Of a stretch of DNA of 64,000 bases, positions 56,559-64,000 are shown in pieces. The DNA is from Erpetoichthys calabaricus (Eukaryota > Chordata > Cladistia > Polypteriformes > Polypteridae). Numbering within the stretch: position 1 is the first letter of the stretch; each line of letters begins with the position of its first letter. The notes under the pieces are model-generated. The model worked only from the letters and a program-made list of their open reading frames with translations, was not told the origin of the DNA and did no database searches. The translations under genes and the position numbers were made by a program. The stretch spans positions 85,686,518 through 85,750,517 of the forward strand of contig NC_041404.2 in assembly GCF_900747795.2 (NCBI RefSeq), read 5' to 3'.

Positions 56559-58600
56559 GGATTGTTGCCATATAGAAATTCTGACACTGGAGACACTGAA
56601 ACTGACTGCCTTAATTATTTGCTGTTGCTGTGTGTTAAATACATTGTGAACCTTACTGGTGCTTGGATGCCCCTCATAAAATTAGGTTTGTTCAGCTGCT
56701 CTTTAAAATGTGGATAGTTGTTAAAAAGCAATGAAACATGTTTAAAGTGACTCTTAAGTCAGTACTACAATACATTTACCACTACACTATCATCCTCATT
56801 GACTTTGATCAAAAGTGTCAAGACATAAACTTTGTTTTCTGATATACCTGACAATAACCAGTGGATCCATTGAAGAAGCACATTAACACTGTATATGTAG
56901 CTACATTTTTATTTTTTAAGTAAATCAGGGTTAGGCACATTGCCATTAGTTTGTGAAAAATGCCAAAAGTGCCAGTGCTGTTGATCAGTAAGTGTCCGCT
57001 GTAGTGTTGACACTTTAAAACTGCTGTTAACACTGTTCCTGGTGAGAGAAGACTGTTCGTTTGCACAAAATTTTACAGTACATAGTAAAACAGAGTAATT
57101 TGTCATAATAGACCAAATCAGACATTTGACAACTTTTTGCATAAATAGTTATACTAGAATCGTCACTGCTGTTGTAGCTGCTGCATATAACTGTGGGAAT
57201 ATGAGACCAATTTAGGCGTTAATTTTTATAATCGTATTATTTAAAAAGGATAAGTTTTACTGATTCATTCTGATTAATTCATAACACAATTGTCCCAATC
57301 AAATTCATTTTATTTGGTTTTACTTTTACTGATTACATTTAATTCCCCGTGATGCCAACAAAGTACAGATGTGTATTAAGTAGGATTTCCTTTGGTTTTG
57401 TAGTAAGGGATATTTTTGTCATCAGTGATAATTAGTTTATTTTCGGCGTTTTTACATTCCTTTCAAGACAAACTGAGTCCTAGATTAATGCTAATATATG
57501 CAAAATATTTCTAGTCTGACAAGTTCCACCAAATGGACAGCAGGCAGTCTCTATAGCTAGTACTGTATATATAAAATCAAAAGAGTAAAATTGTCTTTAT
57601 GATTTTAATGTTCGTTTCCAGTGCAATCCTTGTATATAAACCCATATTAAGTTTTGTTCTTGTAGTGAATACTTACTGTCTGCTATTATCTGGTGTAACA
57701 CCTCTGCCAGCTTCACATCCTTTGATTTTCTTTTGAAATAGAATTCTCACTTTTAACATACGTTTAGTTATGCTTCCTAAAATGATGCATCTGTATTTTT
57801 GATATTTCAAACTGATATTTTTCAAGAAAGTATCTTGGCACTTCCACTATGGGTGGATATAATTGGCTTCGATTCTTACTTTGCTTGCACTGCACTGTGA
57901 AGCTGTGATCACCCCAGAATAATATATACAGTATCCATCTTTGAATCCCTCAGCATTAATTCTCTTTTGACATCATCACAGAGTGTGTTTTACATATGTT
58001 TGTAAATCTGGGATAAGTTGAGAAATCTGGTTTCTTAAAAACCTGCTTACATGCACTTACTGTATTTAGTTTTCCTTTGGCAAAACACTCCGATGTCATA
58101 AAAGTGCACAAAAAAAAGATTATACATCATCAAAGGCCACCGTCAACCCAAAAACAATGGAGTCTGTATCTATGAAAAATGTGCTGCGGAGCTTTGCACT
58201 GCACACTCAGCCCATCAGCATAAGTTTAGTGATTTCTGAAATATTTAGAAAGATATTGAGGTGAAGAAAAAATGTAATCAACTGAGCAGCTGCCTCAGGA
58301 AATTTTATCTTTGTGAATGCTTCGACTGTTTATTATTTTTTTTGTTTGTTTTTATTTTGATTTACCTGATGCTGCTAGAAGCATGTGTGGGCTAACTGAA
58401 TTTGGTAAACATGCACAGGCTGCAAAATCCTTAAGTGTAACCTGGTTAAGGTTTTACATGGCCGCGTAACCAACTGGGTTTCTTGTTAGAGAAAGCAGGT
58501 TAACATACATAGATTTCTTAACTGGAATAAGAATACACATGGCATTTTTGAAAGTGAGCTTCTGTGAATAACTAGGTTACTGCACTCAGTCTTAGTGAAT

Positions 58601-59356
58601 GATAGATAGATACTTTATTAATCCCCAAGGGGAAATTCACATACTCCAGCAGCAGCATACTGATAAAAACAATATTAATTAAAGAGTGATAAAAACAGTG
58701 CAGGTTAAAAAGTGCAAGGTGGAGAGTGTGAGGTAGGTATTACAGTCAATAACATTGTATAATGTTAATGTTTACCCCAGCCCCGGTGGAATTGAAGAGT
58801 CACATAGTGTGGAGGAGGAACGATCTCCTCAGTCTGTCAGTGGAGCAGGACATTGACAGCAGTCTGTCGCTGAAGCTGCTCCTCTGTCTGGAGATGATAC
58901 TGTTCAGTGGATACGGTGGATTCTCCATGATTGACAGGAGCCTGCTCAGCGCCCAACGCTCCACCACGGATGTCGAACTGTCCAGCTCCATGCCTACAAT
59001 AGAGCCTGCCTTCCTCACCAGTTTGTCCAGGTGTGAGGCGTCCCTTTTCTTTATGCTGCCTCCACAGCACACCACCGCATAGAAGAGGGCGCTCGCCACA
59101 ACCGTCTGATAGAACATCTGCAGCATCTTATTGCAGATGTTGAAGGATGCCAGCCTTCTAAGGAAGTATAGTCAGCTCTGTCCTCTCTTGCACAGAGCAT
59201 CAGTATTGGCAGTCCAGTCCAATTTATCATCCAGCTGCACTCCCAGGTATTTATAGGTCTGTACCCTCTGCACAGTCAGCTCTGATGATCACGGGATCCT
59301 GGGCCTCCTAAAATCCACCACCAGCTCTTTGGTTTTGCTGGTGTTCAGTTGTAGCA
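58601..59356 (-). mobile_element. 5'-truncated Rex1-like LINE
   Basis: The minus strand encodes the C-terminal reverse-transcriptase end, open for 108 codons from 59126 to 58800 (LDKLVRKAGSIVGMELDSS and SCSTDRLRRSFLL). A deletion near 59285 breaks the frame farther upstream. The 3' UTR ends in the family motif GTGAATTTCCCCTTGGGGAT and only three GATA units (58601-58612). It is the same family as the copies at 8911 and 17485. Confidence 0.9.
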
Positions 59357-59564
59357 CTGGTTTTAAAAAAAATAAATAAATGTTCCTGGTGAACAATTTG
59401 TTCTTTAAGTTTGTGTATTAATTTTTAAATTTCATTTACTGAAGTAGTTCATTGGTCTAAATACTGTATAAGTGCTGAGTATTTTACCCACTACTTTTTA
59501 GTACTGTAGTTAATATTTATGTCTATCCGTTATTCAGTACAGAGCCTCAGGAAGCCAGTTACCT

Positions 59565-59770
59565 ACTTTGGTAGTACATGGTGCAAGACAGACTGGCACA
59601 CCACCCAGGCCTGTTTCTATCACAGTGCCAGCTTGTGCACAGAACCATTTAGCATGCTAACACTTGTGTCTTTGGGATGTGGGAGGAAGAGAAAATGAGC
59701 CACCTTCATATACTGTAGTCAGTAGGAATGTGGGAGCCACTATCCTTGCTTGAATAGCAATTATTAAAAA
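59565..59770 (-). mobile_element. Degenerate SINE
   Basis: On the minus strand, TTCCTCCCACATCCCAAAGA, then CTGTGATAGAAACAGGCC and GTGTGCCAGTCTGTCTTGC follow the plan of the local SINE body and 3' end. Confidence 0.5.
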
Positions 59771-60753
59771 GTACACTTTGAGGTCCAAGACCATGCAATA
59801 CACTAAATCTTGCCCTGTGGTAAGAATTCAATACATTTGTCATCGTAGCATTTAATGCACAAGTGCTTTTTGTTCTTTATTTGCTCTCATGCATTATTAT
59901 AGAGAATCTTTTCTAAATGTGTCCTGTTTTAAATTAACTCTTAACAAACTGTAGAGTTCAGTTACACCCGAAGTGCAATTGAAGGCAACCCTCTAAAAAA
60001 AAAAAAAAAAAAAAAAATTGGCAGCTATTAGTCTCCCTTGACAAAGGATTTAAGCACCTATTTTGAAAGTGTAACTGTTACTCCACTAGCTCTTAACCAA
60101 ATTCTGTCCTAAAATGGAGGTCATCATCTAAACCTGGAATGATAAGAAAACCCCTACTTCAAAACATACCTTGCATGTCAATCTGAAAAAAATGCCACAC
60201 CAGAACTTCGAGCTTTGCAACATTCCCACCAGGACCTGTACACCATGCCTTAGGGGGAGTACAAGTACTTGTTCTTCTGATAAAGAGTTAAGATTTTTCA
60301 TTGTTTCTTTGTGACCTTGTGTGCCTTTGGTCCACAGATTGTAAAGCACAATTTGGAATACTTTATATGATTGAGATTTTTTTTTTTTTTTTTATATTCA
60401 AAGCACATTTGTGGGGATTTGTCTTTCTTTCCTGTGACTGCTTACTGTACGTATTCCTGTTTCTCTGGTTTTGAAATAAATCTTATTTTTATATGAATGT
60501 GGATAAGCAGTCTTCCAGTGTTGATTATTCTTAACAGTTGGGTACCATGTAAGAGTAAAACACTTAAATAACTAAACAGATGGAATGAAGGGTCTCTTCT
60601 TTTGTAAAGTTCCATTGAAATATGAAAATGTCACCACTTTGCCAGGTTTGTTTCCTTGTGTTTTGTAAGTGCAAATAAATAAACATTCATAGAAATTTAA
60701 TCCTGATCAAACCCTCCTGAGATCTAATGTCTGCTGTTTAAAGTATAGATATA

Positions 60754-61310
60754 CTAGGGGGCTTACCCCTGCTCACATCGCTCACCAACCCCCCTAGCCT
60801 TCGCTACGCGCCAGCCACTTCGCGTCTCTGCCGCTCACATTGTGAAAAGAGGGGAGCTGAACACACCCCAAGGAGACACAGTTGCTCCTCAGAAACCCGC
60901 TCTTAAACTGTGATACAATGGGAAACAAATACATTTTTTTTTACCTCTTCTTTGCTCGATCAGCTGCTGGCTTGCTGCATCTCGCATAGCGCTTCAAACA
61001 TTTAAAAGCCTGTACAGCATCTGTCATCTACTCTTTGTCTTTTATTTCCGGCTCTGGGTGTGATTAATTGTCTTGGCACAAAGTCTCGTCCCATGGGACG
61101 TGAGTTCTTGATATTTTCGTTTATAATTTAAAAAACGGAATAAGAATCTGAAAATCTAACAACATCACATTTAAAGTTTGATGCATTCTGAAAAGTGTGA
61201 TACCAAACACATAGATGTACTTTAGGCTTTAAAATAAGCTAGATTTAAAGCGTGACTAAAAACGTCACATACAATTGTTGCACTTTTAGGCTTAGGATTT
61301 TATATAGAGA
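60754..61310 (-). mobile_element. Helitron-like element, both ends present
   Basis: On the minus strand it starts TCTCTATATAAAATCCTAAG (complement of 61310-61291) and ends in a G/C hairpin and CTAG at 60754, next to T. This matches the Helitron rules of 5' TC and 3' hairpin plus CTRR. At about 557 bases with no replicase-helicase coding it is non-autonomous. It aligns with the element at 19598-20115 over most of its length. Confidence 0.7.
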
Positions 61311-61839
61311 GAGCAGATTTCCAAGCAGTAGAATTAGATGATTAGTTAGATCCATCTAGTGCCTTTCATTACAGGACAGGCAGCAATTACAAAAGTATAA
61401 GTTTTGTGTCTACTGTAGTTCACAGAAAAATGGTACCAGCTGTCAGAAACCTTCACCATGCTAAGGCCTGGACTGGCTGTTCTTCTTAAATGCATTTCCA
61501 CCATTGGCCTACACTGCTTGCAATTCCAGAACTCTTTAAAGAGAAACAAAACACACACATTAAACTACCCAGGCAAGATAACGTGACAACATCATTTAAT
61601 GAGGTAACTTTACAACAGAGCAAGGATGAATCCAACTTTATCAGTTTTAATAATGGGTGGTATATGGCAACTTCATGCATACTGATCTTGCAGGTGACTA
61701 TTATTAATATGGTTGCCAACTATGCAGGAATAATTTAATACTAATGTGTATTACTTATACAGGTTTTGCCAAAAGGTAACACTTCAGACACATTGGAAAT
61801 TGATAAAAAAATGTTACTTAGCATGGTGTTGTTGAAAGA

Positions 61840-61960
61840 CAGGCAAGTGGAACCATGTGTCCTGGTGTGGAGAGTTGGCAAGGGTGTACCAGGTGAGCAC
61901 AAGGGTGCCCCAAGGATTGGTTCTGGGTCCTCTAATACTGTTGGGTGAAAAAAAATCAAA
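61840..61960 (+). mobile_element. LINE reverse-transcriptase fragment
   Basis: One plus frame reads RVPQGLVLGPLILLG (about 61902-61946), the turn motif found in L2/CR1-type reverse transcriptases, preceded by QVST. Only about 40 codons are recognisable. Confidence 0.7.
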
Positions 61961-62009
61961 CAGCGAATCAACATCAAATTTCTCATGAATTTTCTCATTT
62001 TCTGTAAAG

Positions 62010-62157
62010 CAGTTTTTGACTGACAAAAACATTCCTGTCCTCGATTATCCTCCCTATTCGCCCGATTTAGCTCCGTATGATTTTTACTTGTTCCCAAAAA
62101 TCACTGGATGAAGTGAAGACAAAAAATGGCAAGCCTGTTGAAGAGCCTCAGGCAAGG
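62010..62157 (+). mobile_element. mariner transposase fragment
   Basis: A plus frame from 62010 reads QFLTDKNIPVLDYPPYSPDL and then APYDFYLFPKITG before a stop; another frame continues with SLDEVKTKNGKPVEE. YSPDLAPYDFYLFP is the signature around the third catalytic Asp of mariner (DD34D) transposases. It is a short relic in a mosaic of LINE pieces. Confidence 0.8.
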
Positions 62158-62765
62158 TCTGGATCACTGCAACTCTCTGCTGGCAAGAGTGTCACAAAGC
62201 AACTGGAGATGATTCAAAATGCTGCAACACTTCTGGTGTTCTATCAGCTGAGACGGACAAATGTCACTCCTCTCTTGAGATCACTACATTGGTTTCCTGT
62301 AGCAGCACATATTAAGTTTAAATCCTTGATCTTTCCCAAAAGAGTAGTCAATGGGCCGGCAACTATACACTTCTGTGCTCCTTGTCAACCAAACAGGTCT
62401 GCTGATTGATGATGCCACCTCTGCGTGTATCAAATCTCAATCCAGGCTCTTTTCATGTGTAACTCCTAGCTGGTGGAATGAGTAGCCCATCTCCATTTGA
62501 AATTATAATTCCCTTCATGTGTCTAAGAAGTGTTTGAAGACTCTCTTGTTTGGTGAATATCCGTCTAACTGATATTAGGGTTTGTAACCTAGGAATTGTA
62601 ACAGCTTGTATTTTGTTCTGAGCCCTTCACTTGTGGTAACTAATATTGTAGCATTGTCCACTAACACTTATTCTAGTCCCCCAGACTAATGTTTACTTGT
62701 TTATGTCAAACTCTTTTGTAAGTCTGTTTGGATAAAAGCATCTGCTAAGCAAACAAATCTAAATG
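62158..62765 (+). mobile_element. L2-like LINE 3' end
   Basis: The pieces DHCNSLLARVSQ and QLEMIQNAATLLVF, then RTNVTPLLRSLHWFPV, are the C-terminal region of fish L2-type ORF2 proteins. The 3' end has the known L2 tail TTTGGATAAAAGCATCTGCT at about 62728-62747. Confidence 0.8.
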
Positions 62766-64000
62766 TAGTAATGCAATATTATGCAATAACCACTTCATTC
62801 TGGTCAGCACTTCATTCTGGTCAGGTGCTGTCACAAGACTGCAGTGAGCACAGCAGTCCATTCGTAGGCCGCACTCTTGCACACACGCCATTTATAGGCT
62901 GCTCCTTCTACTATGTAGATTAATTTACTGGTAATAGACCATAACATACTAAATGAGGGTCAAATTTCTGATTTTGTTTGTAAAATTGTTTTGCGATATT
63001 ATACTGAGCAAAGCCATTTAGTTTATTTTGTTGTTTATAATTCTCCCCCACCTTTCCACTGTGCCAAATTGTGTGCACTGTAAGGAAAAATTAACTGATA
63101 AACAAAAACATGACAATCCACAATTGCTTCTCATTAGTAATGCCTTTAATAAGAAAATACAACTTTAATACAACTTTATAAAATAACACAAATTATTAGA
63201 AGCAAAAAGAAGAAGAATGAAGTCAGAAGAGACACACTGGTAGATGTAGATGGTAGACTTGCAAAGAGCCTTGGAAAACATTTGTTGTATGAAAAATGCA
63301 CTTTGCTTCAGAACTCGGTTTAGCTGCGCACTCCGATTCAGTGAATCCAATGAAGCAAACTGGCAGAGGAATTAGTTGTTTTTTTTTCTTTTTGTTCATT
63401 TTGCCAGGAGCAAAATGGCCTCATATAGTCCGGAGGTTGCTATAAGTCATTAAAGGTTTTAGAATGGGAGTTCAGGTAATCACAGCTCCCTAGGTTCATT
63501 CCATAAACTTCTCTGCTTTTCGTATTTGACAATACATAAACAGGGAAAATGCCAATGCCAGGACCTGTTGGGTGTGGGACAAAGTGAGAGAAGGTCAGTA
63601 GAAAGTTGTGGGAAAACATGAAATGACAATTTCTATATCTTAAATGTACCACTGTTTAATTTTATAACATTAGGTTAATTCTTGACAAAATGATCTATTA
63701 ACTGGAAAATACATTTGTTAGTTTAATTATTTTCATCTTATAGGGTAAACTCCACATTTAGAAGTTTCAAGAACTTTAAAAATCTACAATGAAAATACAT
63801 TTAGTGGCCACTTCTTTAGCACTGGGTAAAATGGCCTCAAGTCCTTTGAGATGTTGGTTCAATATGGCGTTGGAAATATCTCATCACCATCTAATCATCT
63901 CAGACCACTTTACGTTATGGTTTTGGCTCAAAATGATCTGATAGCCTTGTGCAGCTCTTGCAGATTTCTCATGCACACCTTTGTGCTACAAACCTGCCAT
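62766..64000. other. Right flank without a recognised gene
   Basis: I see no exon. The last 230 bases (about 63795-64000) look like part of a dispersed repeat, read on the minus strand with GCTAAAGAAGTGGCCACTAA at one end, but I cannot name it. Confidence 0.4.

Larger units (their letters stand above)
56559..60495 (+). other. BCL2L12 3' UTR and downstream flank
   Basis: No further coding exon was found. A good AATAAA lies at 60475-60480, with GT-rich sequence after it, but a 3' UTR this long would include a LINE (58601-59356) and a SINE, so a nearer, less canonical signal may be used. The extent is uncertain. Confidence 0.35.

Overview
This is vertebrate nuclear DNA with three intron-containing genes, all introns GT-AG, set in repeat-rich sequence. 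The repeats are tRNA-derived SINEs, a 5S-rRNA-derived SINE, CR1/Rex1/L2-like LINEs whose tails carry ATCT/GATA arrays, Tc1-like transposons with about 0.2 kb inverted repeats, and Helitron-like elements. Together with the gene content they point to a ray-finned fish. A non-teleost such as a bichir or reedfish is my best guess, by inference only.

Layout. (1) 1-4.9 kb is flank with decayed LINE pieces. (2) 6.3-14.5 kb, minus strand, holds RCN3 (reticulocalbin 3), an ER-lumen EF-hand protein ending in HDEL, with eight exons assembled here and a CpG-rich promoter near 14.6 kb. (3) 14.8-27.1 kb is intergenic: two inverted repeats, a long Rex1-like LINE, a Helitron-like element, a broken Tc1 copy, SINEs, and about 2.5 kb of strongly pyrimidine-rich sequence. 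(4) 27.2-42.1 kb, plus strand, holds a Pax6-family homeobox gene without a paired domain (pax10, also called Pax6.2). It has seven coding exons for 270 residues; its introns hold SINEs, a Helitron-like element, a fold-back element, a nested LINE pair and a Tc1 copy with an uninterrupted 340-codon transposase. (5) 42.1-47.5 kb is mostly unique sequence. (6) 48.0-56.6 kb, plus strand, holds BCL2L12, six coding exons for 332 residues, with a possible long 3' UTR to about 60.5 kb. (7) 60.7-64 kb holds a Helitron-like element, a LINE/mariner mosaic and featureless sequence.

Gene context. RCN3 and pax10 are divergently transcribed neighbours, the arrangement known for RCN1 and PAX6. In human, RCN3 and BCL2L12 both lie in 19q13.33, where no PAX gene remains. 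The window therefore looks like the RCN3-PAX10-BCL2L12 member of the PAX6 paralogon. The three genes share no pathway that I can see; their grouping is historical. I recognised no retroviral or other capsid- or envelope-bearing element.
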